From Glycomyces niveus (lineage in GTDB: Bacteria > Actinomycetota > Actinomycetes > Mycobacteriales > Micromonosporaceae): a DNA stretch of 64,000 bases. The stretch spans positions 124,001 through 188,000 of the forward strand of contig NZ_JAGFNP010000002.1 in the NCBI RefSeq assembly GCF_017592475.1. Direction: 5' to 3'. A program made the position numbers and the translations under genes. The notes under the pieces are model-generated. The model had not been told where the DNA came from, made no database searches, and saw only the letters and a program-made list of their open reading frames with translations. Below, piece by piece: positions 24,218-32,808 of the stretch (the stretch's first letter is position 1; every line of letters starts with the position of its first letter).

Positions 24218-25273
24218 ATGCGCGCCTTGACTTTCGAGCCCGGCAAAGCGGGCACGCTGGAGCTCGCCGAGATCGACGACCCGAGCCCCGGCGAGGGCGA
24301 GCTCCTCGTCGAGGCCCTCGCGCTCGGCGTGTGCGGCACCGATAAGGAACTCGCGGGCGGCGAGTACGGCTGGGCGCCCGAGGGCGCGGACCGGATGGTC
24401 ATCGGCCACGAGTCGCTCGGCCGGGTCGTGGAGGCCCCCGAGGGCAGCGGGTTCGCGCCGGGCGATCTGGTGGTCGGCGTGGTGCGCCGCCCGGACCCGG
24501 TGCCGTGCGGGGCGTGCGCGCGCGGCCAGTTCGACTCGTGCCGTAACGGCGACTACCTCGAGCGCGGCATCAAGCAGCTCGACGGGTACGGCGGCGAGCG
24601 CTGGACCGTCGAGGCCGAGTACGCGGTCAAGCTCGACCCGGAGCTGTCAGACGTGGGGGTGCTCCTGGAACCGATGAGCGTCATCGCCAAGGCCTGGGAC
24701 CAGATCGATCGGATCGGCGGCCGGGCCTGGTTCGAACCGAAGTCGGTCCTGATCACCGGTGCGGGCCCGATCGGGCTGCTGGCCGCGCAGGTGGGCGCGG
24801 CCCGCGGGCTCGACGTGCACGTTTACGACCACAACGAGGGCGGGCCGAAGCCCAAGCTCGCCGCCGCGCTCGGCGCGGTCTACCACCACGAGGACATGGC
24901 CTCGGCCGTCGCCGCGGCCGAGCCGGACATCGTCATCGAGGCCACGGGCGCATCCGCGCTCGTCTTCGACGCGATCGGCGCGACCGGCGCCTTCGGCATC
25001 ACCTGCCTCACGGGCGTCTCGCCGGCCGGGCGGGAGGTCGCGGTCGACGCGGGCGGCGTCAACCGCCGGATCGTCCTGGAGAACGACGTGGTCTTCGGGA
25101 CGGTGAACGCCAACCTGGCCCACTACGCGGAGGCGGCCCGGCTCCTGTCCGCGGCCGACCGCGACTGGCTCCGCCGCCTCATCACGCGCCGCGTCCCCTT
25201 GAGCGAATACGAGGCGGCGTTCAAGGGCGAACCCAACGACGTGAAAGTCGTCATCGACCTCACTGGGGGGTAA
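24218..25273 (+). CDS. Zinc-dependent glucose 1-dehydrogenase
   Basis: A 351-residue medium-chain dehydrogenase oxidising glucose (or a similar aldose) at C1 with NAD(P). Visible are catalytic-zinc ligands in GVCGTDKE and GHESLG, structural-zinc cysteines in VPCGACARGQFDSC, and the nucleotide motif ITGAGPIGLLAAQ near residue 185. The C-terminal GINRRIV-like block (GGVNRRIVLENDVVFGTVNA) is typical of glucose dehydrogenases. Adjacent to the GH15 gene, it would oxidise the glucose released by that enzyme. Confidence 0.9.
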   Translation: MRALTFEPGKAGTLELAEIDDPSPGEGELLVEALALGVCGTDKELAGGEYGWAPEGADRMVIGHESLGRVVEAPEGSGFAPGDLVVGVVRRPDPVPCGACARGQFDSCRNGDYLERGIKQLDGYGGERWTVEAEYAVKLDPELSDVGVLLEPMSVIAKAWDQIDRIGGRAWFEPKSVLITGAGPIGLLAAQVGAARGLDVHVYDHNEGGPKPKLAAALGAVYHHEDMASAVAAAEPDIVIEATGASALVFDAIGATGAFGITCLTGVSPAGREVAVDAGGVNRRIVLENDVVFGTVNANLAHYAEAARLLSAADRDWLRRLITRRVPLSEYEAAFKGEPNDVKVVIDLTGG

Positions 25274-25280
25274 GGGGAAA

Positions 25281-25312
25281 GCGGCGGCCGGGTCCTCGGA
25301 CCCGGCCGCCGC
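25281..25312. terminator. Hairpin between convergent dehydrogenase and marR genes
   Basis: A perfect 14-bp stem, arms GCGGCGGCCGGGTC and its complement, with loop CTCG. It probably works in both directions. Confidence 0.8.
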
Positions 25313-25328
25313 GCCGCGTGCACCCCGC

Positions 25329-25808
25329 CTACCAGCAGGTGCCGCCTTGCTTCGTGTCGGCGATGCGGTCGCGCACCCGGCCCAGGCCGTCGGCGATGGC
25401 CCGGCGCTGCTCGGGCGTGAGCACGTCGATGACGAGTTCGCGCACGGCCTCGACGTGCCCGGGTGCGGCGCGCTCGAGCGTCGTCCGGCCCTCCGGGGTG
25501 ATCTCGGCGAGGACCCCGCTCTTGCTCCACTCGCACTGGCGGCGCGTGACGAGACCGGCCTTCTCCATCTGGCCGATCTGGTAGGTCAGGCCGCTCTTGG
25601 AGTTGATGAGCCGCTCCGCGAGCTCGGTCATGCGCATCGCGCCCGATTCGGCCCGGTTCAGGGTCATCAGGATCTGGTACTGGAGGTGGGAGAGGCCCAT
25701 GTCCTCCTTGAGCTGCTGATCGAGCTCGCGGTCGACGAGCGCGGCCGATGAGACGAACGCGATCCACGCGTCCATCTCCTCGTCGTTCAGCCAATTCGTG
25801 TGACCCAT
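25329..25808 (-). CDS. MarR-family regulator
   Basis: A 159-residue winged-helix regulator. LSHLQYQILMTLNRAESGAM and MTELAERLINSKSGLTYQI form the HTH, and EKAGLVTRRQCEWSKSGVLAEI the wing. It is divergent from ribA over two identical TTCAAATTTGAA palindromes, one of which overlaps its own upstream region, so autoregulation and control of ribA are expected. Confidence 0.92.
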   Translation of the reverse strand: MGHTNWLNDEEMDAWIAFVSSAALVDRELDQQLKEDMGLSHLQYQILMTLNRAESGAMRMTELAERLINSKSGLTYQIGQMEKAGLVTRRQCEWSKSGVLAEITPEGRTTLERAAPGHVEAVRELVIDVLTPEQRRAIADGLGRVRDRIADTKQGGTCW

Positions 25809-25827
25809 GCCTCCAGCCTATCTCCTT

Positions 25828-25841
25828 GTTCAAATTTGAAC
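25828..25841. promoter_or_regulatory. MarR operator copy 1
   Basis: GTTCAAATTTGAAC, a perfect palindrome, 20 nt upstream of the marR start codon. Confidence 0.8.
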
Positions 25842-25863
25842 TCAACTGTACCTTAGTGCGAGC

Positions 25864-25879
25864 GGTTCAAATTTGAACC
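25864..25879. promoter_or_regulatory. MarR operator copy 2
   Basis: GGTTCAAATTTGAACC, a perfect 16-bp palindrome, 20 nt before the ribA start. Its centre is 37 bp from copy 1. Confidence 0.8.
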
Positions 25880-25899
25880 AAATGAACATCGGAGACGAC

Positions 25900-26535
25900 A
25901 TGGACACCGTTCACGCGACTGCCGCGGTCCGCACCCGCGTCACCATTCCTTTGCGCTTCCCCGACGGCTACGAGACCACGGCCGAAGCCGTCACCTTCAA
26001 AGGTCTCGCCGACGGCCAGGAGCACTTGGCCCTCGTCCTGGGCCACCCCGCGCCGGGCACGCCCCCGCTCGTGCGGCTCCACTCCGAATGCCTGACCGGC
26101 GACGTCTTCGGCTCGGCCCGCTGTGACTGCGGCCCCCAGCTGCGCGAGGCCGTCGAGCGCATCAGCGAGCGCGGCGGCGTCCTGCTCTACATGCGGCAGG
26201 AAGGCCGCGGTATCGGCCTCTACAACAAGCTCGACGCCTACGCCCTGCAGGACGACGGCCTCGACACCTACGAGGCCAACGCCGCCCTGGGCCTGCCCGA
26301 GGACGGCCGCGACTACACCGCCGCCGCCCAGATGCTCGAAGCGCTCGGCACCGGTCCCTTCGAACTGCTGACGAACAACCCGGACAAGGCCCGCCAGCTG
26401 CGCGGCCTCGGCGCCGACGTCACCGCGACCGTCCCCACGGGCGTGTTCGCGACCGGCAGCAACGTCCGGTACCTCGGCGCCAAGGTCCAGCACACGGGCC
26501 ACACGATCGCCCTGGCCGGCCTCGCCGCCGCCTGA
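25900..26535 (+). CDS. ribA: GTP cyclohydrolase II
   Basis: A 211-residue enzyme converting GTP to the first riboflavin precursor with loss of formate and pyrophosphate. The zinc cysteines are in HSECLTGDVFGSARCDCGPQ, the catalytic stretch in MRQEGRGIGLYNKLDAYALQ, and TNNPDKARQLRGLG follows. The ATG at 25900 is preferred since GGAG at 25891 is correctly placed; an ATG at 25882 is in frame. It is a stand-alone gene not fused to ribB and not in a rib operon, and is under MarR control. That suggests a conditional or secondary-metabolite flavin/pterin-like role rather than housekeeping riboflavin synthesis. Confidence 0.95.
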   Translation: MDTVHATAAVRTRVTIPLRFPDGYETTAEAVTFKGLADGQEHLALVLGHPAPGTPPLVRLHSECLTGDVFGSARCDCGPQLREAVERISERGGVLLYMRQEGRGIGLYNKLDAYALQDDGLDTYEANAALGLPEDGRDYTAAAQMLEALGTGPFELLTNNPDKARQLRGLGADVTATVPTGVFATGSNVRYLGAKVQHTGHTIALAGLAAA

Positions 26536-26543
26536 CGGACGCC

Positions 26544-26578
26544 GAACGGCCCCGCATCGCGACGATGCGGGGCCGTTC
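26544..26578. terminator. Bidirectional terminator between ribA and RibD-like gene
   Basis: A perfect 16-bp stem with arm GAACGGCCCCGCATCG and loop CGA. The core GAACGGCCCCGCA recurs in the terminator at 61725. Confidence 0.85.
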
Positions 26579-26597
26579 GCCTGCCTCGGCTGGAAGG

Positions 26598-27134
26598 TCA
26601 CGCCCCGGTCCGGTAGGTCTGCACGACGACGCCGTTCTGGCGGGCGTGGCTCTCGACCAGCCGAAGCGGCGTCCTCGGGTGCTCGATGAACGAACCGAGC
26701 GGCTCGCCCACCACGACCGGGTGCACCGCCAGGCGCAGCACGTCGACCAGGCCGCGCTCGAACAGGCTGCGGCTCAAGCGGCCGTGGCCGAAGAGCACGA
26801 GGTCGCCCCCGCCCTCCTCCTTGAGCCGGGTCGCCTCCTTGACCGCGTCCCCGCGGACGACGACGGCGTCGCTCCAGTCCGCATCCTCCAGTGTGGACGA
26901 GAACACGTACTTGCGGATGCCGTTGACGGCGTCCGCGAACGGTCCGGTCTGCCCGCGCCAGCGCGGCGCCAGGTCCTCATAGGTGCCGCGGCCCATGAGC
27001 ATCGCGTCGGCGCCTTGCAGGAGCGCCGCGGCCTCGGCGGTGAACTCCTCGTCGAAGTAGGGCATCGCCCACGAGCCGGGGTCGTCGAGGACGCCGTCGG
27101 CGGAGATGAGCGTTGATTCGATGACGGTGCGCAT
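26598..27134 (-). CDS. RibD C-terminal/dihydrofolate reductase-family protein
   Basis: A 178-residue DHFR-fold protein (YyaP/YwjB type). It opens with RTVIESTLISADGVLDDPGS, has GADAMLMGRGTYEDLAPRW for NADPH contact, and ends with LRLAVHPVVVGEPLGSF. The natural substrate in this family is unknown. ATG 27134 follows GGGAAAGG. It is divergent from an ECF sigma-factor gene, an arrangement seen often in actinobacteria, so it may be a target of that sigma factor. Confidence 0.88.
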   Translation of the reverse strand: MRTVIESTLISADGVLDDPGSWAMPYFDEEFTAEAAALLQGADAMLMGRGTYEDLAPRWRGQTGPFADAVNGIRKYVFSSTLEDADWSDAVVVRGDAVKEATRLKEEGGGDLVLFGHGRLSRSLFERGLVDVLRLAVHPVVVGEPLGSFIEHPRTPLRLVESHARQNGVVVQTYRTGA

Positions 27135-27292
27135 GTGCTGCCTTTCCCTGGGTTCCGGCCGCATTCGTTGCGGCACTGGTACTGACCGCGGGGGAGCGGG
27201 AAAGGAATCGCCCGGGCGCGATGCTTTTCGGGGCGCCGCTTCGTCTACCTATGGAGGCCCGCCGCGCGGCGGGGGAGACGACGAGGAGACGA

Positions 27293-28261
27293 ATGGACAG
27301 CACGGCGGCGCCGGTGACCGCGGGCGAGTTCGGCGACCGGGCCGAGCCGTTCCGCGCCGAACTGCTCGCGCACTGCTACCGCATGACCGGCTCGGCGCAG
27401 GACGCCGAGGACCTGGTGCAGGAGACGTACCTGCGGGCGTGGCGCTCGTTCGACCGGTTCGAGCACCGGTCGTCGCTGCGGACCTGGCTCTACCGGATCG
27501 CGACGAACGCGTGCCTCAGTGCGCTCCGGCAAGGCGGCCGCCGCGTGCTCCCGTCCGGGCTCGGACCGCCCGCCGCTGATCCCATTGGGCCGCATGCGGA
27601 ACGCTGGGTCGAGCCGCTGCCGCACGCGATGCTGGCGTCCGAGGGCGACCCCGCCGTGGTCGCGGTCGACCGGGAGCACCTGCGGCTCGCACTGGTCGCG
27701 GCCCTGCAGTACCTCTCGCCCCGGCAGCGGGCGGTGCTGATCCTCCGCGACGTGCTCGGGTGGCCCGCCGCCGAGGTCGCGGCGGCCCTGGAGATGAAGG
27801 TCGGCGCGGTCAAGAGCCTGCTCCAGCGCGCCCGCCGCCGCATGGAGGAGGTGCGGCCCGACGCGGCCGAGGTCCTCGAACCGGACCATCCGCAGGCGCG
27901 ACTGCTGCTGCGGCAGTACATGGAGGCCTTCGAGCGCGCCGACACCGCCGCGTTCGAGCGGCTGCTGCGCCGGGACGCGGTCTTGGAGGTCGCGGGCACC
28001 GGCACCCGGCTCGAAGGCCGGGGCGTCTGCGTCCCCTACCTCGGGCGCGTCACCGAGGCGCCCGGCCTCTGGCGGACGCTGCCGACCGAGGCGAGCGGGG
28101 AGCCCGCGCTCGGGTGCTACCGCCGCGCCGGCGACGGGTCATATCAGGGCCTCGGGCTCGGTCTGCTGACGGTCACCGCGACCGGGATCGCGCGGGTCGC
28201 CGTGTTCAAGGACGCGGCGCTGATCGCGAGGTGCGGGCTGCCGCCGTCGCTCCCGGCCTGA
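27293..28261 (+). CDS. ECF sigma factor with SnoaL-like C-terminal domain
   Basis: A 322-residue sigma factor of the SigG/SigJ-like group. Region 2 is seen as ELLAHCYRMTGSAQDAEDLV and QETYLRAWRSFDRFE; region 4 as LSPRQRAVLILRDVLGWPAA and EVAAALEMKVGAVKSLLQRA. A SnoaL-like domain (residues about 205-315) follows, with YMEAFERADTAAFERLLRRD. In such factors the extra domain replaces an anti-sigma factor and tunes activity. ATG 27293 has a GAGGAG RBS. No anti-sigma gene is adjacent. Confidence 0.9.
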   Translation: MDSTAAPVTAGEFGDRAEPFRAELLAHCYRMTGSAQDAEDLVQETYLRAWRSFDRFEHRSSLRTWLYRIATNACLSALRQGGRRVLPSGLGPPAADPIGPHAERWVEPLPHAMLASEGDPAVVAVDREHLRLALVAALQYLSPRQRAVLILRDVLGWPAAEVAAALEMKVGAVKSLLQRARRRMEEVRPDAAEVLEPDHPQARLLLRQYMEAFERADTAAFERLLRRDAVLEVAGTGTRLEGRGVCVPYLGRVTEAPGLWRTLPTEASGEPALGCYRRAGDGSYQGLGLGLLTVTATGIARVAVFKDAALIARCGLPPSLPA

Positions 28262-28265
28262 GACC

Positions 28266-28299
28266 GGGCCGACCGGAACCGCGCGGTCCCGGTCGGCCC
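28266..28299. terminator. Terminator between convergent sigma factor and ABC operon
   Basis: Arms GGGCCGACCGG and CCGGTCGGCCC (11 bp), with 12 nt between. Confidence 0.75.
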
Positions 28300-28305
28300 C
28301 GACGC

Positions 28306-29193
28306 TCAGCCCTTGACGGCGCCGATGATGACGCCCTTTTTGAAGTGCTTCTGCACGAACGGGTAGATGACGAGCGCGGGGATGATCGCGACCATCACGA
28401 TCGCCATCTTCACCGCCAGCGTGGGCGGTGCGTCCTGCAGGCCCGAGGCCTGCGGCAGCGGCGCCGACTCCACCACGTACGTGCGCAGCACCAGCGCGAG
28501 CGGCCACTTCGACGTGTCGTCGAGGTACAGGAACGCGTTGAACCAGTTGTTCCAGTACGCGACAGCGTAGAACAACGTGACCACGGCGATCACGGCCTTC
28601 GACAGCGGCGTCACGATCTGCCACAGCACCCGGAACTCCCCGGCGCCGTCGATGCGGGCCGAGTCGAACAGCTCCTGCGGGATGCTCATGAAGAACGCCC
28701 GCAGCACCACGACGTTGAACGCGGACACCGCCATCGGCAGGATCACCGCGAGGTAGTTGTCGCGCAGCCCGATCGCGCTCACCCACAGGTAGACGGGGAT
28801 GAGACCCGGGAAGATCACGAACATGAGCAGCACCGAGAACAGGATCGTCTTGTGCCCGAACGAGCCCGGCCGCGACAGCGAGTACGCGCCGAGGATCGAG
28901 ACGACCACGCTGATGACCGTGCCGACCGCGGTGATCCCCAGCGACACGATCAGGGACCGCAGCACGACCGGGTTGCGGAACATCTGCTCGTACGCGCTGA
29001 ACGTGATGCCGTCGCCCGGCCACACCACGAGCCCGCCCACGCGGTTCACGGTCTCGCCGCTCGACAGGCTCGTCAACGCGATCGTATAGAGCGGGAACAG
29101 GATCAAGAGCGCGATCACCACGATGCTCGCGGCCTTGACGGCCTGACCGGCTGCGGTGGGCTTCTCCTCCCACGCGGGCCTGGTCGCCTTCAC
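28306..29193 (-). CDS. Carbohydrate ABC transporter permease (LplC/YtcP-like)
   Basis: A 295-residue inner-membrane permease with six hydrophobic segments. The EAA loop reads SIPQELFDSARIDGAGEFRV, the coupling site for a shared ATPase. The C-terminus KHFKKGVIIGAVKG is typical of LplC-type permeases. GTG 29193 overlaps the upstream permease stop as GTGA. It is the last gene of the operon; no ATPase gene follows, as usual for sugar importers that share MsiK. Confidence 0.92.
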   Translation of the reverse strand: MKATRPAWEEKPTAAGQAVKAASIVVIALLILFPLYTIALTSLSSGETVNRVGGLVVWPGDGITFSAYEQMFRNPVVLRSLIVSLGITAVGTVISVVVSILGAYSLSRPGSFGHKTILFSVLLMFVIFPGLIPVYLWVSAIGLRDNYLAVILPMAVSAFNVVVLRAFFMSIPQELFDSARIDGAGEFRVLWQIVTPLSKAVIAVVTLFYAVAYWNNWFNAFLYLDDTSKWPLALVLRTYVVESAPLPQASGLQDAPPTLAVKMAIVMVAIIPALVIYPFVQKHFKKGVIIGAVKG

Positions 29194-30173
29194 TTCGAAT
29201 ACACCCCCCGCTCGCCCAGCATGTGGGCGAATCTGTTGGCGGCCAGGATCAGCACGAGCCCGACCACGCCCTTGAACAGCCCCGCCGCGGCTCCGTAGTC
29301 GAAGTCGCCGGTGCGGATGCCGCTGTAGTACACGAACGTGTCGAACACTTCCGAGGCCTGCGTGCCGACCGCGCTGCGCTGCAGGAAGAACTGCTCGAAG
29401 CCGACGTTGAGCGCGTCGCCCAGCCGCAGGATCAGCAGGAGCACGATCACCGGCCGGATGCCCGGCAGCGTGATGTGCCAGAGCCGGCGCCAGCGCCCGG
29501 CCCCGTCCACGGCCGCCGCCTCGTACTGGTTCGGGTCGATCGCGGCCAGCGCCGCGAGGAAGATGATGGCCCCGAACCCGGCCTCCTTCCAGATCGCCTG
29601 CGAGGTCACCAGCAGGATGAACGTGTCCGGATCGGTCATCCAGTCCACGCCTTCGAACCCGTTGGCGCGCAGCACCTGCGAGAGCAGTCCGGCCCCGCCG
29701 AGCATCTGCTGGAAGATCGCGATGACGAGCACCCAGGAGAAGAAGTACGGCAGGTACACCACGCTCTGCAGCATCGACCGCAGCCGCTCGGACACGAGCG
29801 AATGCATGAGCAGCGCGAGCGCGATCGGCACCGGGAAGTAGAACACCAGCTGGAACGCGGTGATCGACAGCGTGTTCACCACGGCCCGCACGAACTCGGA
29901 GTCGGAGAACAGCACCTGGAAGTGCGTGAAGCCGACCAGGCGCGATCCGAAGATGCCGCCGGTGAAGGGCTTGTAGTCCTGGAAGGCGATCACGTTGCCC
30001 AGGGCGGGGATCCACCAGAACCCCCACACCAGGATCATCATCGGCGCGGCCATGAGGAGCAGCGGCCAGTCGCGACGCAGCCGCTCCCGCCAGTGCGCCC
30101 GGGGCTTCGCCTTCCGCTTCGGGGCGTCCCCGACCTGCCCGGTCGGGGACGCCTTGGTGGTCAACGCGGTCAC
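29190..30173 (-). CDS. Carbohydrate ABC transporter permease (LplB/YteP-like)
   Basis: A 327-residue permease. A basic N-terminal tail (PKRKAKPRAHWRERLRRDW) precedes six membrane segments; FWWIPALGNVIAFQDYKPF is the LplB-type first periplasmic loop, and AIDPNQYEAAAVDGAGRWRR the EAA loop. GTG 30173 overlaps the binding-protein stop as GTGA. B. subtilis homologues (YteP/YtcP/YtcQ) import rhamnogalacturonan fragments, which would suit the lyases at 7-12 kb; this link is inference. Confidence 0.92.
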   Translation of the reverse strand: MTALTTKASPTGQVGDAPKRKAKPRAHWRERLRRDWPLLLMAAPMMILVWGFWWIPALGNVIAFQDYKPFTGGIFGSRLVGFTHFQVLFSDSEFVRAVVNTLSITAFQLVFYFPVPIALALLMHSLVSERLRSMLQSVVYLPYFFSWVLVIAIFQQMLGGAGLLSQVLRANGFEGVDWMTDPDTFILLVTSQAIWKEAGFGAIIFLAALAAIDPNQYEAAAVDGAGRWRRLWHITLPGIRPVIVLLLILRLGDALNVGFEQFFLQRSAVGTQASEVFDTFVYYSGIRTGDFDYGAAAGLFKGVVGLVLILAANRFAHMLGERGVYSK

Positions 30174-31843
30174 AGTCGGTCGTTGTCCTCTGCGATCTTG
30201 GTGTAGTACTCGCGGGCGGAGTCGCCCACCTTGGCGCGCCAGTCCTCGACGATCTGGGTCCACGCCGCGACCTCGCGCTGGCCGCGGTAGATCTCGTGGT
30301 GGGCCTCCTTCATCGGCTCGTTCTCGGCGGAGAGGTCGGAGGGCATCTCGATGCGCAGGCCCTGGAAGGGGCTGGGGTCGAGGGCGGGGGCGGCGTTGGT
30401 CTCCCATTCGTGCAGGCGCTCGACCATGCCGGGGTACTGGAACCGGTTGTTGGCGTTGGACCTGCCGGAGAGGAACATGTACGTGGGGGCGACTTCGGTG
30501 TGGCCCAGCTCGGTGCGCTGGGGCACGCCTTCGGCGTCGACGGTGAAGTGGACGCCTTCGACGCCGTCCGCGACGAGGTCGTACTCCACGGTGCCGTAGG
30601 GCGCGGAGCACCAGTTGGCGACCCGCAGGCACTCCTTGATGCGCTCTTCGGAGAGGTCCTTCTTGATGAAGCAGAACATCCCGGCGGGGTCGTCGCGCCA
30701 GATGGTGGGCTCGCTGCCGGCCTCGCGCGCGAGCGGGTCCACGATCTGGAGGTTGAAGCCCTCCACGTTGCGGTAGGTCCCGAACATCTCGGCCCAGGCG
30801 CCGATGCCGTCCTCGAAGAACACCGCCTGGCCGGAGCCGATGATCTCCTTCGCGTTCGTCTGGCGGTCGGCCACGTAGTCGGGGTGGACGAGGCCCTTGT
30901 CGAACACGGTGCGGGTGAACTCGATCGCGGCGGCGAACGCCTCGGTCTCGAACTTGTGGACGAGTTTGCCGTCCTCGACCTTCCAGAGGGTGGGCACGCC
31001 CATGGCCTCCTGGACGGTCTGGTCGATGCTCGCGAACGCCCAGCGGTTCTTCGACGGGTCGTTGACCTCTTCGGCGACCGCGAGGAGCTCGTCGAGGTTC
31101 GTGGGGTGCTCCACGCCGAGTTCGTCCAGGATGTCCTGGCGGGCGAACAGCGCGTTCGTGTACGGCGAGCGTTCCCAGGGGATGCCGAGGAGCTTGCCGC
31201 CGAAGACGCCCATGGCCCACGCGGCGGTGGGGTAGGACGCGAGGAGCGGGTAGTCCTTGGCGGCCTTGTCGCCCGCGAGGTAGGGAGACAGGTCGGCGAA
31301 CAGCTCATTGGCGGCCTCGCCGAAGTCGGAGAGGTTGACGATCTCCCAGCCGGGGATCTGGAACATGTCCGGCACGTCGCCGCTGGCGAGCGTGGTGGTG
31401 ATCTTGTCGAGGTAGTTGTTGCCGTCGGCGATGGTGAAGACGACGGTGCCGCCCAGGATCTGGTTGACCGAGGTGAAGTACGAGTTGTCGGGCAGGCCGG
31501 GCGGCGTGGGGTTCCACAGCGGCGTGATGGCGGTGATGTCCTCGCCGGTCGTCATCACCGGCTCGGTGACGACCTGGACGGGCTCGGCCGGCCGCGAGAG
31601 GTAGCCGGGCGTGACGGTCCCGTCGGGCTGGCCCGGCAGATCGGGCTCGACGCCGCCCTCGTACGGCGTGTACGTGGGGAGCAGGTCGGCGAGTTCGTCC
31701 GAGCCCGCCGCCGTGCCCTCGGGCCCTTCGTCGAGCGCCGCGCACCCGGCGAGTGACGCGGCGACCGCGCCCGCCGCCCCGGCCTGGAACAGGCCGCGGC
31801 GCTGGAGGCGGATGGAGGGGACGTTGCTTGAGGTGTCGCCCAT
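30170..31843 (-). CDS. Solute-binding lipoprotein (LplA/YtcQ-like, 557 aa)
   Basis: A large extracellular binding protein. RRGLFQAG (Tat-like) and LAGC lipobox lie in the first 35 residues. The mature part has LWNPTPPGLPDNSYFTSVNQ, SGDVPDMFQIPGWEIVNLSD, then GKLLGIPWERSPYTNALFAR, typical of the long LplA/YtcQ group that binds complex oligosaccharides. It is the first gene of a three-gene operon with overlapping stops and starts. A GntR/FadR-type palindrome lies 91 nt upstream. Confidence 0.9.
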   Translation of the reverse strand: MGDTSSNVPSIRLQRRGLFQAGAAGAVAASLAGCAALDEGPEGTAAGSDELADLLPTYTPYEGGVEPDLPGQPDGTVTPGYLSRPAEPVQVVTEPVMTTGEDITAITPLWNPTPPGLPDNSYFTSVNQILGGTVVFTIADGNNYLDKITTTLASGDVPDMFQIPGWEIVNLSDFGEAANELFADLSPYLAGDKAAKDYPLLASYPTAAWAMGVFGGKLLGIPWERSPYTNALFARQDILDELGVEHPTNLDELLAVAEEVNDPSKNRWAFASIDQTVQEAMGVPTLWKVEDGKLVHKFETEAFAAAIEFTRTVFDKGLVHPDYVADRQTNAKEIIGSGQAVFFEDGIGAWAEMFGTYRNVEGFNLQIVDPLAREAGSEPTIWRDDPAGMFCFIKKDLSEERIKECLRVANWCSAPYGTVEYDLVADGVEGVHFTVDAEGVPQRTELGHTEVAPTYMFLSGRSNANNRFQYPGMVERLHEWETNAAPALDPSPFQGLRIEMPSDLSAENEPMKEAHHEIYRGQREVAAWTQIVEDWRAKVGDSAREYYTKIAEDNDRL

Positions 31844-31934
31844 GGCGATGCCTTTCGTTGGGGGATACAGGCTGCCGGGAGTACTGCTGGTCCGCGCGAT
31901 GCCGCAGGCGCGGGCCGGAGGGGCCGTTGTTTAA

Positions 31935-31945
31935 TGGTATGACCA
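31935..31945. promoter_or_regulatory. GntR/FadR-type operator upstream of ABC importer
   Basis: TGGTATGACCA, a perfect TGGT-N3-ACCA palindrome within the AT-rich TTTAATGGTATGACCAAACA. FadR/UxuR-subfamily regulators bind such sites and often respond to uronates. No GntR gene is adjacent; the only one in the window is at 59210. Confidence 0.55.
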
Positions 31946-32039
31946 AACAAATATAACTACATGGATGAGACCCGCGCAACACCCACCCCGTCAGTCGCCT
32001 CCGGACCAGCTCCCGGCACAGGTGACGGTCCACAGTGCC

Positions 32040-32783
32040 CTATGGAGCGCGCCAGTCCGCCCCCTGCGACCTCGGGTCGGATTTGCGGCCGCGGGCCTGG
32101 AAGAGGACCGCGGTGGACCGGATCGGGCGCATGCGGACCGTCGGGCGGCGGCCCGCGAGCCAGGCGGTGAAGTCCCGCAGGGACGGCCGGATGCCGCGCA
32201 GCTCCAGGGGCACGCCGTGCTTGGCGCACTCCGCGACGAGGCGGGCGCGGTCGACGAGGAGGGCCGGGTCGTGGACACCGCGCGTCGCGAAGCGCGGCAG
32301 GCGTTCGGCGACCGTGATGGCCAGGAAGCGGCTCAAGGCGGTCGCGGCGAGGGTGTCGATCACGAGGAGGCCGCCCGGGCGCAGGAGGCGGCAGGCTTCG
32401 GCCACCGCGCCCGGCAGATCGGGCACGTGCTCCAGGATCTCGCCCGCCACCACGACATCGGCGCAGGCGTCCGGCAGCGGCACCGCGTGCACGTCCGCTC
32501 GGACGGCGAGCACGCCGTGGTCGGCCGCCTGCCGCAGCGACTCCAGTGAGAGGTCCACGCCGATATGCGTGTAGCCCTTGCCTTCCAGATGCGGCGCGAG
32601 CAGCCCCGCGCCGCAGCCCAGGTCGACCAGGACCGCACCGTCGCGCGGCGCGGCCAGGATGAGCCCGGCCCGCGCCGCCGCGAGCCAGTGCAGCATCGCG
32701 AAGACGCCGCGCGGCCGCCACCACTCGTCGGCGAGCCGGTCGTAGAGGGCCGGGTCGTTCGGTGTTTCGGGGCTTCCGCTCAT
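32040..32783 (-). CDS. UbiG/UbiE-like class I SAM methyltransferase
   Basis: A 247-residue methyltransferase. DRLADEWWRPRGVFAMLHWL precedes motif I VLVDLGCGAGLLAPHL; IGVDLSLESLRQAADHG is motif II, and VVAGEILEHVPDLPGAVAEA the UbiG-like motif. The C-terminus has FTAWLAGRRPTVRMRPIRST. ATG 32783 is 25 bp from the divergent prenyltransferase gene. With that gene and the type III PKS, it likely O- or C-methylates a phenolic or quinone intermediate. Confidence 0.88.
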   Translation of the reverse strand: MSGSPETPNDPALYDRLADEWWRPRGVFAMLHWLAAARAGLILAAPRDGAVLVDLGCGAGLLAPHLEGKGYTHIGVDLSLESLRQAADHGVLAVRADVHAVPLPDACADVVVAGEILEHVPDLPGAVAEACRLLRPGGLLVIDTLAATALSRFLAITVAERLPRFATRGVHDPALLVDRARLVAECAKHGVPLELRGIRPSLRDFTAWLAGRRPTVRMRPIRSTAVLFQARGRKSDPRSQGADWRAP

Positions 32784-32808
32784 GCCGCCAGGGTGGCACA
32801 CTGGCGCC

